DNA from: Acetobacterium woodii DSM 1030
GTDB taxonomy: Bacteria > Bacillota > Clostridia > Eubacteriales > Eubacteriaceae
DNA: 64,000 bases
NCBI RefSeq assembly: GCF_000247605.1
Contig: NC_016894.1
Span: 3,213,732 to 3,277,731, forward strand
Reading direction: 5' to 3'
Position 1 is the stretch's first letter; every line of letters starts with the position of its first letter. Positions 51,583-60,675 of the stretch are shown piece by piece. The translations under genes and the position numbers were made by a program. The notes beneath the pieces are model-generated. The model ran no database searches. It was given only the letters and a program-made list of their open reading frames with translations, and had not been told where the DNA came from.

Positions 51583-53964
51583 TTAGACCAATCTTATTGA
51601 TTGAAAAACTTTTTGGGCAATGCCGGCGCCTTCCCGGGCATCTTTACCATAATAATCGGCGCCGATAGTCTCAGCATATTCGGGATTTAAAACCGCCCCG
51701 CCAACCATAATCGTGGTTTGGGGACAGTTTGTTTTAATTTCTTTAATAATTTTTTCCATGTTTTTAACGGTTGTCGTCATCAAAGCACTAAGACCCACTA
51801 ACTGGATTTGTTCTGCTTTGATCGACTGAATAATGGTTTCGGCTTTAACATCTTTCCCCAGATCCAGAATTGCGTAACCGTAGTTTTCCAGAATCACCTT
51901 GAGAATGTTCTTGCCGATATCATGAACATCACCTTCAACGGTAGCCAGAATAATTGTTCCTTTAGCGACCTGTGCCTGACCGGTTTGCTGCATCGTTTCT
52001 TTGATCACCTCAAAGGCTTTTTGAGCGGTCTCGGCCGCAAAAATCAAATGCGGCAGGAAACATTCGCCCGTTTCAAAAGCATCCCCGACGGCATCAAGAG
52101 CGGGAACAATCTCATTGTTAACAATGTCCAGCGGTTCGCGTGTTTCTAACAGTAGCCGAGTCGCGGCGGCGGCCTGATCGCTCAGCCCTTCTTCAATAAT
52201 TTCTTTTAAGCCTAATAATTTTTTATCGGCAGCGCTTTTAGACTCTCCAAAACTGCTTTCTTTATACCGATTGGCATAAGCAATACACTGACCGTCCAAT
52301 CCCCATAACGCCCGAAACGCATTAATGGTATCCATCATCTCTTTGTCGCCGGGGTTCATAATTGGGGTTGTCAGCCCGGCTTCCAGCGCCATCCCTAGAA
52401 AAGTCCGATTCAATAATTCGCGGTTTGGCAGTCCAAAAGAGATATTAGACACGCCCAGCACCGTTGGTACCCCCAACGCTTCGCGCAGTTGCGCTAACGT
52501 TTTTAGGGTTTCCCGGACTTCTGCCTGTTGCGCCGATGCCGTTAACACCAGCGCATCAATCAGGATGTTTTTCTGACTGATCCCGTAACTTTCCCCCACT
52601 GCCATAATCTTTTTAGCGATTGCAAAACGATCTTCGGCCAGACTTGGAATTCCGGTTTCGTCCATCGTCAGGCCCAGTACCAGGGCCCCATATTTTTGGG
52701 CAATCGGAAAAATTTTTGCCATTGCCGATTTTTTGCCATTAACCGAATTAATAATCGCCTTACCCGGATAACCTCGTAAAACTGCTTCGATCACTTCCGG
52801 ATTGGATGAATCAATCTGTAACGGGCAATCCACTAACCGACTAACGGTATCAACAGCTTCGGTCATCATTTTCAGCTCATCAATGTCGGGCAATCCCAAA
52901 TTTATATCCAATACGTGGGCCCCATCTTTTTTCTGTTCGACCGCCAGTTGTGACACCACCGTTAAATCACCTTGGCGAAGCGAAGCTTTAAGAATCGGAT
53001 TGGTCGTGGGGTTGATACATTCTCCAATAATATGGATATCATCACCTAAAATAATCGTTTTTGTACTGGAGGACACCGCTGTATACCATTTTTCATTGAC
53101 CGCATAAAGTGGCAAATCTTTTGTTGCCGCAATCATTTTTTTAATGTAGCTTGGTGTTGTTCCGCAACAGCCGCCTAAAATCAAGGCTCCCATTTCAGCA
53201 ATTTGAACCATATATTGGGTAAACTCATCAATGGAAATATTATAAACGGTTTTTCCATCGACCATCTGCGGCAACCCGGCGTTGGGTTCCACCATGATCG
53301 GAACGCTGGCATATTCAATCAGGTCCTCAATAATCGGTACCATTCCATCCGGTCCGGTCGAACAATTGATGCCAATGGCGTCGGCTCCCAGCGCTTCTAA
53401 AATATTTACAACGGTTAAAGCATCGCTTCCGGTTAAGGTCCGCTTATTATCTTCATAGGTCATCGAAACAATGACCGGTAAATCAGACACCTCTTTCGCC
53501 GCAATGAGTGCCGCCCGTGCTTCACAAATGTCCGTCATTGTTTCAATCACAATCAGGTCGGCACCGGCTTCATCACCCGCTTCAACAACTTCTTTAAAAT
53601 AATCTAAGGCCTGCTCAAAACTGACCTCTCCCAAAGCCCCAATCAAGGTTCCCAGCGGTCCCACATCCAGCGCCACATAATCCGGTTTGAGGGATTTTGC
53701 ATTTTTTACCCCGGCCGTAACGAGTTGATCCACGGAATAAGTCGTATTTTTCAGTTTATAGCCATTCACGCCAAAGGTATTCGCCAAAATGATATTCGCC
53801 CCAGCATTGATGTACTGCTGATGAATTTCTTTAATCAATTCCGGCTGGGTCAGATTCAGGACCTCTGGAACCGGTCCAATTTCGTCCAGCTTATCCTGCA
53901 GTAAACTGCCCATTGCACCATCCAGATAAAGACGTTTCTTTTTGAGCAACTCTTTTATATTCAC
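51583..53964 (-). CDS. metH: Cobalamin-dependent methionine synthase, without reactivation domain
   Basis: A 793-residue protein with three modules: homocysteine-binding (about 1-290, zinc cysteines in GGCCGTTP), pterin-binding (about 300-560, VLDINLGLPDIDEL, DSSNPEVIEAVL) and cobalamin-binding (about 590-793, DxHxxG in GDVHDIGKN). The SAM-binding reactivation domain of E. coli MetH is missing, as is usual in anaerobes. It transfers the methyl group of methyl-tetrahydrofolate, an intermediate of the acetogenic pathway, to homocysteine. An S-box riboswitch in the leader controls it. Confidence 0.94.
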   Translation of the reverse strand: MNIKELLKKKRLYLDGAMGSLLQDKLDEIGPVPEVLNLTQPELIKEIHQQYINAGANIILANTFGVNGYKLKNTTYSVDQLVTAGVKNAKSLKPDYVALDVGPLGTLIGALGEVSFEQALDYFKEVVEAGDEAGADLIVIETMTDICEARAALIAAKEVSDLPVIVSMTYEDNKRTLTGSDALTVVNILEALGADAIGINCSTGPDGMVPIIEDLIEYASVPIMVEPNAGLPQMVDGKTVYNISIDEFTQYMVQIAEMGALILGGCCGTTPSYIKKMIAATKDLPLYAVNEKWYTAVSSSTKTIILGDDIHIIGECINPTTNPILKASLRQGDLTVVSQLAVEQKKDGAHVLDINLGLPDIDELKMMTEAVDTVSRLVDCPLQIDSSNPEVIEAVLRGYPGKAIINSVNGKKSAMAKIFPIAQKYGALVLGLTMDETGIPSLAEDRFAIAKKIMAVGESYGISQKNILIDALVLTASAQQAEVRETLKTLAQLREALGVPTVLGVSNISFGLPNRELLNRTFLGMALEAGLTTPIMNPGDKEMMDTINAFRALWGLDGQCIAYANRYKESSFGESKSAADKKLLGLKEIIEEGLSDQAAAATRLLLETREPLDIVNNEIVPALDAVGDAFETGECFLPHLIFAAETAQKAFEVIKETMQQTGQAQVAKGTIILATVEGDVHDIGKNILKVILENYGYAILDLGKDVKAETIIQSIKAEQIQLVGLSALMTTTVKNMEKIIKEIKTNCPQTTIMVGGAVLNPEYAETIGADYYGKDAREGAGIAQKVFQSIRLV

Positions 53965-54126
53965 TCCAATTCTCCTTTACTCATATAAATAATCGACCAC
54001 GACAATGGCGTCATAAACGGATAACAACGGTCACAAAAGATTCACTATTGTCGATCACTGGTATTATTTACTTACCCAATTAACTGAAAATATCCTCACA
54101 ATTACCACAATTCTCAAACAAACAAG

Positions 54127-54265
54127 AAAAACCTCGTCTTCGACGAGGTTAATGTTTGCCATTAAATCCCATCATTGCAAAAAATTTGCTGGTAGTGGCA
54201 CCATACTTACGCTGGTTGCCGGGTTTCATCGGGCCTGTCCCTCCACCGCTCTGGATAGGTAACTA
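54127..54265 (-). ncRNA. SAM-I (S-box) riboswitch with terminator upstream of metH
   Basis: On the minus strand the conserved S-box core is plain: CAGAGCGGTGGAGGGAC, GGCCCGATGAAACCCGGC and AACC, followed by P3/P4 sequence with GGTGCCA. A terminator, AACCTCGTC/GACGAGGTT then TTTTC (54127-54150), stops transcription when SAM is bound. The metH start codon is about 160 bases further on. Confidence 0.95.
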
Positions 54266-54283
54266 TTTAAATTGCTTTTGGAA

Positions 54284-54312
54284 ATAATACCCTGGGATGT
54301 TTTTATTGTCAA
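54284..54312 (-). promoter_or_regulatory. Promoter of the S-box/metH transcript
   Basis: TTGACA (54312-54307), a 17-base spacer and TATTAT (54289-54284), about 20 bases before the aptamer. Confidence 0.8.
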
Positions 54313-54351
54313 TGTCTTAGTGAATTTTTTTGCCCGTCGTCTTAATGCCAT

Positions 54352-55083
54352 CTAGCATAATACGATTTGCCCCCAAGCGCCTAATTGATCGTCAATAATA
54401 ATCAGGGCTCCCAGTATCCCGGGGATGGTTTTTATCCAATCAAGTCCATTTTGAACATCGCTGCTTTTTTTTATCCGGTTACCGAGAGCAGTCGCGGCTG
54501 CATCGGCCAAGGGGATATTTTCACTAAGAATCGTCACTGCATCGGCCTTGCCAAAACTTAGTGAATGTCCCATTGTTCCGGAAGACGTACAAATCCCCAG
54601 CGGTTGTTCACGGCCGGTTATTTTAAGCCCCAGATCGACGAAATGGGGATTGCCGGTATGGAGCGCAATCCGGCGTTCTTTTTTTGTTTTGACCAACAAG
54701 TCGCCGCCGTTTTCGATCACAATTTCATTGGCGTACCCGGCTAACAGCTTACCAATGTATTTTGATATCGCTCCGGCCACTGCCGCCATTGGCCCAACGC
54801 CAGCCGTTATTCCCGCTTCTTGCATATCGCGGATAATTGGATTAGCCGCTAAATCGATCGTCATCGGTGTCAGGGTTTTAAAAAACACTGGGTGAATTTG
54901 ATTATAGTCAATCATGATTTGGCGCAGTTTTTTTAGTTCTACCTCCACCACTTTAATAAGCGCTTGTGATTCAAGCGCCTGATCAACCCCAATCAAAAGA
55001 TCGGATTCAAATTCAAGGATCTGAAAATACTCCAGATCCTCCGCTTTTATTTGCTTTCGATAGGTTCTGGCCTGATAGCTCAT
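54352..55083 (-). CDS. UPF0280 family protein (homocysteine synthesis, COG2122)
   Basis: A 243-residue protein of the UPF0280/COG2122 family, distantly related to ApbE. It has ITAGVGPMAAVAGAISKYIG, IVIENGGDL and ICTSSGTMGHSLSFGKADAV. In Methanosarcina this family was linked, with COG1900 and NIL-ferredoxin proteins, to homocysteine synthesis from aspartate semialdehyde. It is the last gene of that three-gene operon here, three bases after the NIL-ferredoxin stop. Confidence 0.85.
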   Translation of the reverse strand: MSYQARTYRKQIKAEDLEYFQILEFESDLLIGVDQALESQALIKVVEVELKKLRQIMIDYNQIHPVFFKTLTPMTIDLAANPIIRDMQEAGITAGVGPMAAVAGAISKYIGKLLAGYANEIVIENGGDLLVKTKKERRIALHTGNPHFVDLGLKITGREQPLGICTSSGTMGHSLSFGKADAVTILSENIPLADAAATALGNRIKKSSDVQNGLDWIKTIPGILGALIIIDDQLGAWGQIVLC

Positions 55084-55086
55084 TGC

Positions 55087-55491
55087 CTAGATAATCGCAT
55101 GAATTGCCCGCATCGGACAGGCTTTAACGCATAATAAACACTCCAGACATTTATCATCATGATGAACAAGCGACCAGTTTTCATCCATTTCCAGCGCACC
55201 AACAGCACAAACAGCGGTGCAAGCGCCACAAGAAACACATTTATCCTGATCAACTTCAACGATTGATTGAATATCCTTGACCCCAATCTGGTTTTGTCTT
55301 AAAAACACAATTCCATCTTCAATATCCTGTTCTTCGCCTTTAATTTCCAAAAGCAAGGTTCCTTTGATATTGTCATCGATCAGTGCCTTAAGGATACTAA
55401 AATCCAAATGATAGGTTTTTATTAATTCCATTGCCATCGGCTGACCAGCCGATTTTTGTGGGAAGGATAAGAGTATTTTTTTGGTAATCAT
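55087..55491 (-). CDS. NIL domain-ferredoxin protein (homocysteine synthesis)
   Basis: A 134-residue protein with an N-terminal NIL domain (about 1-75) and two 4Fe-4S motifs, CVSCGACTAVC and CLECLLCVKAC. Homologues pair with COG1900 proteins in anaerobes that form homocysteine directly from aspartate semialdehyde and sulfide. They probably supply electrons for the sulfur transfer. Its ATG overlaps the stop of the COG1900 gene as ATGA. Confidence 0.88.
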   Translation of the reverse strand: MITKKILLSFPQKSAGQPMAMELIKTYHLDFSILKALIDDNIKGTLLLEIKGEEQDIEDGIVFLRQNQIGVKDIQSIVEVDQDKCVSCGACTAVCAVGALEMDENWSLVHHDDKCLECLLCVKACPMRAIHAII

Positions 55492-56654
55492 CGGGATTCT
55501 CCTTCCTTAATTTCAAGACCTTTGATGGTATTTCCGTCAGGAAAATGCTGAATCGGTTCCTGCAGAAAAAATTCACCTTTTTTAATCCAACTGCTTAATT
55601 CGGCAGCAATTTCGCGGGCCATTTTCAAACTTGAAAGGGGTGACGTTTTAATGGCTTTGCCATTAATATCGACCGAACCGCTGCGGAGTTCCGCATAGCT
55701 GACTTTTTTCAAACTGGGTTTGGCTTTTTTAGGAACGCTGTAGTCAATCACATTGGTATATAAATCTTTATTTTCAACCGCTACAAACGCCATCATTTCC
55801 TCGTTTAAAATAGGAATCGGAATGCCCACCCCAACAAACATTGAGGTGCCGTACCCTTCATAAACAGCACCGCGAATATATTTAGGATTCATTTCTTTCA
55901 TATTTCCGATTAACGCCAAAGTTGCCCCCGGTGTTAACGGGAATCCTTTTTCATCGCGAGCACAAGCGGTATTAAATTGTGTTCCCATCCAAGCGACATG
56001 TCCTTGGGCCCCACCAAAAAAGATGCGTGTCCCCATCCCAATGGTTTTAAGTAAAGGATCATTAAGGAGCGGACTTAATTCGCCCGAGGTACTGTAAGTA
56101 ATGTTTCCCATATGCGGCTGTAAAATCCCCATATAGGTATAGATTCGCTGACTTGACGTATTAATCGCGGCGTTATAATTCTGGTATACATTTCTGGGAT
56201 TAAACAAATAAGCTTCGTTTAAATCTTCTAATTTTACCCAGGTATCCAGTTCCGTTCGAGGATAACAATCCGTTCCGGTCGATGTTGCCACCAGATGTAC
56301 TTCTTGCCCTGCAATCAGATCATGAATAACGTGAGCCCCTCCATATTCAATCCCTCGATCACCAGAAGGTTGAGTTGCCCCAAGATAGGTATCTACGGCC
56401 GCTAAACCACCATAGGCTTCAACCCCATTAATGGTAATCTCGCCCATCCGGATCGGCGGATCAGAATGTCCAAAATTAAGAAACGCCCCTGATGAACACA
56501 TTGGCCCAAAGGTTGCGGTGGTAACGACATCCACGTATTCGGCGGCCTCTTTAATGCCTCTTTGTTTTACAATCTCAATGACTTCTTCGGCGGTGACAAC
56601 TACCGCCTCGCCGCTGGCGATTTTTTCATTAATTTCCTGATAGGTTTTTGCCAT
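55488..56654 (-). CDS. L-aspartate semialdehyde sulfurtransferase (DUF39/COG1900)
   Basis: A 388-residue DUF39 protein. Cysteines 53 (FGPMCSSGAF) and 130 (GTDCYPRT) fit the positions of the essential cysteines reported for the Methanosarcina enzyme MA1821. It makes homocysteine from aspartate semialdehyde and a sulfur donor without O-acyl-homoserine intermediates. ATG 56654 follows GGAGGGAAAG, and the frame extends five codons further. With the NIL-ferredoxin and UPF0280 genes and the metH gene, it forms a complete route to methionine. Confidence 0.9.
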   Translation of the reverse strand: MAKTYQEINEKIASGEAVVVTAEEVIEIVKQRGIKEAAEYVDVVTTATFGPMCSSGAFLNFGHSDPPIRMGEITINGVEAYGGLAAVDTYLGATQPSGDRGIEYGGAHVIHDLIAGQEVHLVATSTGTDCYPRTELDTWVKLEDLNEAYLFNPRNVYQNYNAAINTSSQRIYTYMGILQPHMGNITYSTSGELSPLLNDPLLKTIGMGTRIFFGGAQGHVAWMGTQFNTACARDEKGFPLTPGATLALIGNMKEMNPKYIRGAVYEGYGTSMFVGVGIPIPILNEEMMAFVAVENKDLYTNVIDYSVPKKAKPSLKKVSYAELRSGSVDINGKAIKTSPLSSLKMAREIAAELSSWIKKGEFFLQEPIQHFPDGNTIKGLEIKEGESR

Positions 56655-56765
56655 CTTTCCCTCCAACAATTCTTGTAATTTAAAGTATTGCGCAACTAAT
56701 CACAATACCGATAAGGTTTCCATTCTTATTTTTTTCATTAAGCTCAAATGCTTGCGGTTTCTCCC

Positions 56766-57858
56766 TTACACCATGGTATTGAGATAAGCATTCATAAAAC
56801 CATCCAGATCACCATCCATGACACTGGCCACATTACCCACTTCGACATTCGTCCGATGGTCTTTGACCATCGTGTAAGGATGGAAAACATAGGAACGAAT
56901 TTGGCTGCCCCAGGCAATCTGACTGTAGTCGCCTTTGATATCTTCGATATGGTCCATTTTTTCCTGTTCCATGATTTCAACCAGCTTCCCTTTAAGCATT
57001 CCCATAGCCACCTCTTTGTTCTGATGCTGCGATCGTTCATTCTGACATTGCACCACAATACCGGTTTTTAAATGGGTAATCCGGATTGCTGAATCCGTTG
57101 TGTTAACGTGCTGGCCACCAGCCCCACTGGAGCGGAAGGTATCAATCCGAATATCTTCCGGCAGAATTTCAATTTCAACAGATTCATCGACTTCGGGCAT
57201 AACATCCAATGACGCAAATGAGGTATGGCGACGGCCGGAAGAATCAAATGGTGAAATTCGCACCAAACGATGGACGCCCCGCTCGGTTTTTAAGTAACCG
57301 TAAGCGTTGATCCCTTCAATTAACAAGGTGACACTTTTTATCCCGGCCACATCCCCGGGTTGCAGATCCAGAGTTTTGACCTTGTATTTCTTTTTTTCGG
57401 CCCAGCGGGTATACATCCGTAAAAGCATTTCGGCCCAATCCTGTGATTCTGTTCCGCCCGCTCCGGGATGTAACGAAATAATGGCATTATTGCTATCATA
57501 TTCACCTGAAAGTAAGGTCTCAATGCGAAAATTATCGAGATTAACATCAAGCTCTTTAATAGCGGCACTAAACCCTTCCACGATTTCACCCTCTTCGGCC
57601 AATTCCAACATCACCATAATATCATCCAGAGCCTCGGCCAGCTCATTATAGTGATCAACTTTTATTTTTGTGATTTTTAATTCTTTTAAAACAATCTGAG
57701 CACTCTTTTGGTCATTCCAGAATTCAGGGTCTTCGGTTTTTTTTTCTAGTTCGTCAATTTCTTTGACCAGTCGCGCCAAGTCAAAGTGAAGCCCCCATTT
57801 CTTTCAGTTTAATTTCCATTGCATTGATGATTTGTTTTTCGTCATACAAATCCATCAT
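56766..57858 (-). CDS. prfB: Peptide chain release factor 2, programmed frameshift
   Basis: Encoded in two frames: 57858-57784 (25 codons starting MMDLYDEKQI), then, after skipping one base, 57782-56766, giving 363 residues. This is the usual RF2 length. GGQ is present in SSGAGGQHVN, and the stop-codon recognition tripeptide SPF in ISPFDSSGR identifies RF2. It terminates translation at UGA and UAA. The start ATG 57858 is ten bases after GAAGGGG. It follows secA, as in many Firmicutes. Confidence 0.96.
57777..57791 (-). other. prfB +1 programmed frameshift site
   Basis: The sequence GGGGGCTTCACTTTGAC has the classic CUU-UGA-C slip site. The in-frame UGA at 57783-57781 is bypassed by a +1 shift at CUU, helped by the upstream GGGGG as an internal Shine-Dalgarno. 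Low RF2 therefore raises RF2 synthesis. Confidence 0.96.
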
Positions 57859-57922
57859 TACGATCACACCCCTTCAATTTTTATGGTTTTAATTCTTAAC
57901 GTTACTTTGTTGCTATGATGAC

Positions 57923-60442
57923 TTAAGCACCACAACACTTTTTGTATTTTTTACCGCTGCCGCAAGGACAAGGATCATTTCGGCCCACCTTATTATGTGA
58001 AGTCGCAGGACCGGATGGTTTTCCTTCAATTTCATTTTCATTTGTTTTCATTTGGCTGAAATCGACAACTTTCGCTTTCTCTTCGGCCTCCGGAACAACC
58101 TGAATATTTAAATTAAACAGATATTTTACCGTATCTTCCTGAATTCGCATAATCATATCATCAAAAAGGTCAAACCCTTCTTTGGTATATTCCTTAACCG
58201 GATCATTTTGTCCATAAGCCCGAAGTCCAATCCCTTGTTTAAGCTGTTCCATGTTATCAATATGTTCCATCCAGGCGGCATCAACACTTCTTAACAAAAT
58301 CATTCGTTCAATATTTTGTAATTGTTCCAAACCCAGTTTTTCTTTTTTATCGTCTAGCACCTTTCGGCATTCTGCCAAAATTGCTTCGACCAGCATTTCC
58401 CGGCTTTCCGGTTTTTCCGGAAGAGTTAAGACATCTTTGGGCAGAACATTTGATTCGAGATGGTTACGCAAACCGTCCATATCCCAATCATCATAATATT
58501 GGCCATCTCCGGTATACATATTCACATAGGCATTAATTAAGGTTTCCGTCATACTCCAGATTTCATTTTCCATATCTTTGCCATCAATAACCTGTTGTCG
58601 TTGTTCGTAGATTATTTCCCGTTGACGGTTCATGACATTGTCGTATTGGAGGACATGTTTCCGAATATCAAAGTTGCGGCCTTCAACCCGTTTCTGAGAA
58701 TTTTCGATTCCTTTGGTCAACATTTTATTTTCGATTGGCGTTTCTTCATCCAGGCCAATCGTTTCGACCAAACCTTGAATTTTTTCAGATCCGAAAACGC
58801 GCATCAGATCATCTTCCAGCGAAACAAAAAACTGTGATGAGCCGGGATCGCCCTGACGACCGGCACGACCTCGTAACTGATTATCAATTCGCCGACTCTC
58901 ATGCCGTTCGGTGCCTAAAATATGAAGTCCGCCTAGTTCTACGACTCCTTCCCCAAGCACAATATCGGTTCCTCGACCAGCCATATTGGTCGAAATGGTT
59001 ACGGCATTTTTTTGACCGGCGTTAGCGACAATTTCAGCTTCTTTTTCGAGAAACTTAGCATTCAAGACATTATGTTTGACGCCTGATCGTTTCAGATAAC
59101 CGCTAAGCAGTTCGGATTTTTCAATTGAAATGGTCCCAATCAAAATTGGCTGACCGGTTTCATGACGTCGTTTTACCTCTTCGGTAACGGCCAGAAATTT
59201 TCCTTGTTCACTTTTATAAATCAGATCATTCAGATCTTCACGAATTAACGGCTTATTAGTCGGAATCGTAATGACGTTGAGATTGTAAATCGTCTGAAAT
59301 TCATCTTCTTCGGTTTTAGCTGTCCCGGTCATCCCGGATAATTTATTAAACATTCTAAAATAATTCTGGAAGGTGACGGTTGCCAACGTTTTAGATTCGC
59401 GGTTAACTTTAACATTTTCTTTTGCTTCAATCGCCTGATGAAGGCCGTTAGAATAACGCCGACCCGGCATTAAACGTCCGGTAAACTCGTCAACAATAAG
59501 AATCTCGCCATCTTTGATAACGTAATCGCGATCTTTAAACATCAAGGTATTGGCATGGAGGGCCTGATTAATATGATGTGAGATTTCCATGTTTTCCATA
59601 TCAGCCAAATTCGTCAAGTTAAAATATTTTTCTGCCTTGATAACGCCCTCATCCGATAACATCACCGATTTTGCTTTTTCATCTTTAACATAATCGTCAT
59701 CTTTCAGGGTTTTGGCAAAACTGTTGGCCAAAGCATACAGTTTGGTACTTTTATCACCGCTACCGGAAATAATCAGCGGGGTTCTGGCTTCATCGACCAA
59801 AACACTATCCACTTCATCAATGATCGCATAATTCAATTCTCGTTGTACCTGCTGAACTTTGGCCGAGGCCATATTGTCCCTCAGGTAATCAAAACCAAAT
59901 TCATTGTTGGTTCCATAAATAATATCACTGGCATAAGCAGCCTGTTTTTCCTGGAAAGACAGGCCATGAACAACCAGTCCCACCTTTAAACCAAGAAATT
60001 CATGAATTTTTCCCATCCACTCACTATCACGTTTAGCCAGATAATCATTAACCGTGACAATATAAACACCATGTCCATCCAGTGCATTTAAGTAAGCCGG
60101 CAGTGTTGATACCAGGGTTTTTCCTTCCCCAGTTTTCATTTCAGCAATATTCCCTTCGTGAAGGGCCATTCCCCCCAGCAATTGAACCGGAAAATGTTTC
60201 ATTCCCAAGACCCGGGCGCCAGTTTCGCGAACCGTCGCAAATGCTTCCACCAATAAATCATCAAGGGTTTCTCCTTGCGCTAATCGTTCTTTAAACAACA
60301 GCGTTTGGCCTTTTAATTCATCATCGCTCATGGCCGCAAAACGGCTGTCAAGCTCCAAAATCTTCTCTGCTTGCTTTTGCATGCGCTTTAATTCTTTTCT
60401 ATTGCTATCAAAAATTTGATCTAAAATTCCCAATATCTTCAC
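57923..60442 (-). CDS. secA: Preprotein translocase ATPase SecA
   Basis: An 839-residue SecA with [11 protein letters not shown] (Walker A), [19 protein letters not shown] (Walker B and following), [10 protein letters not shown] and the C-terminal zinc-binding motif [13 protein letters not shown]. It drives protein export through SecYEG. The start ATG 60442 precedes [20 protein letters not shown] short, degenerate family A element lies 18 bases upstream. The prfB gene follows 64 bases downstream on the same strand. Confidence 0.97.
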   Translation of the reverse strand: MKILGILDQIFDSNRKELKRMQKQAEKILELDSRFAAMSDDELKGQTLLFKERLAQGETLDDLLVEAFATVRETGARVLGMKHFPVQLLGGMALHEGNIAEMKTGEGKTLVSTLPAYLNALDGHGVYIVTVNDYLAKRDSEWMGKIHEFLGLKVGLVVHGLSFQEKQAAYASDIIYGTNNEFGFDYLRDNMASAKVQQVQRELNYAIIDEVDSVLVDEARTPLIISGSGDKSTKLYALANSFAKTLKDDDYVKDEKAKSVMLSDEGVIKAEKYFNLTNLADMENMEISHHINQALHANTLMFKDRDYVIKDGEILIVDEFTGRLMPGRRYSNGLHQAIEAKENVKVNRESKTLATVTFQNYFRMFNKLSGMTGTAKTEEDEFQTIYNLNVITIPTNKPLIREDLNDLIYKSEQGKFLAVTEEVKRRHETGQPILIGTISIEKSELLSGYLKRSGVKHNVLNAKFLEKEAEIVANAGQKNAVTISTNMAGRGTDIVLGEGVVELGGLHILGTERHESRRIDNQLRGRAGRQGDPGSSQFFVSLEDDLMRVFGSEKIQGLVETIGLDEETPIENKMLTKGIENSQKRVEGRNFDIRKHVLQYDNVMNRQREIIYEQRQQVIDGKDMENEIWSMTETLINAYVNMYTGDGQYYDDWDMDGLRNHLESNVLPKDVLTLPEKPESREMLVEAILAECRKVLDDKKEKLGLEQLQNIERMILLRSVDAAWMEHIDNMEQLKQGIGLRAYGQNDPVKEYTKEGFDLFDDMIMRIQEDTVKYLFNLNIQVVPEAEEKAKVVDFSQMKTNENEIEGKPSGPATSHNKVGRNDPCPCGSGKKYKKCCGA

Positions 60443-60460
60443 TCCTTCATAACTTTTTCA

Positions 60461-60557
60461 TAGGTAATCGTAAAACTTCCGTGGACTTGGCAGTTGTTTT
60501 TAAAAGCCGACAATCAAGCCGCTTTTATTATTTTATTTTATATTTCACTTTTACCTA
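60461..60557 (-). mobile_element. Shortened, degenerate family A element, copy 6
   Basis: 97 bases from TAGGTAATCGTAAAACTTCC to CACTTTTACCTA. The left part (CCGTGGACTTGGCAGTT) aligns with the family A left arm. The centre is mostly lost. The flanks are AACTTTTTCA (60451-60460) and AAATTTTTCA (60558-60567), a ten-base duplication with one change. It lies 18 bases before the secA start. Confidence 0.65.
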
Positions 60558-60628
60558 AAATTTTTCATTGTAATTATCTCACAAATTTTATTATAACATA
60601 ATCCCTTTAATGATACTTTATATAATTT

Positions 60629-60664
60629 AAAAGGGACTGTATTTTTTTATACAGTCCCTTTTAT
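60629..60664 (-). terminator. Terminator of the DUF5317 gene
   Basis: AAAAGGGACTGTAT and ATACAGTCCCTTTT pair with a short loop, 12 bases after the stop codon on the minus strand, ending in TTTTAAATT. Confidence 0.85.
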
Positions 60665-60675
60665 TATTCATTTTA

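Noticed and set aside
4439-60557. CRISPR array
   Set aside because: Repeats are 171 bp, dispersed over 56 kb and flanked by target duplications, with no regular spacers.
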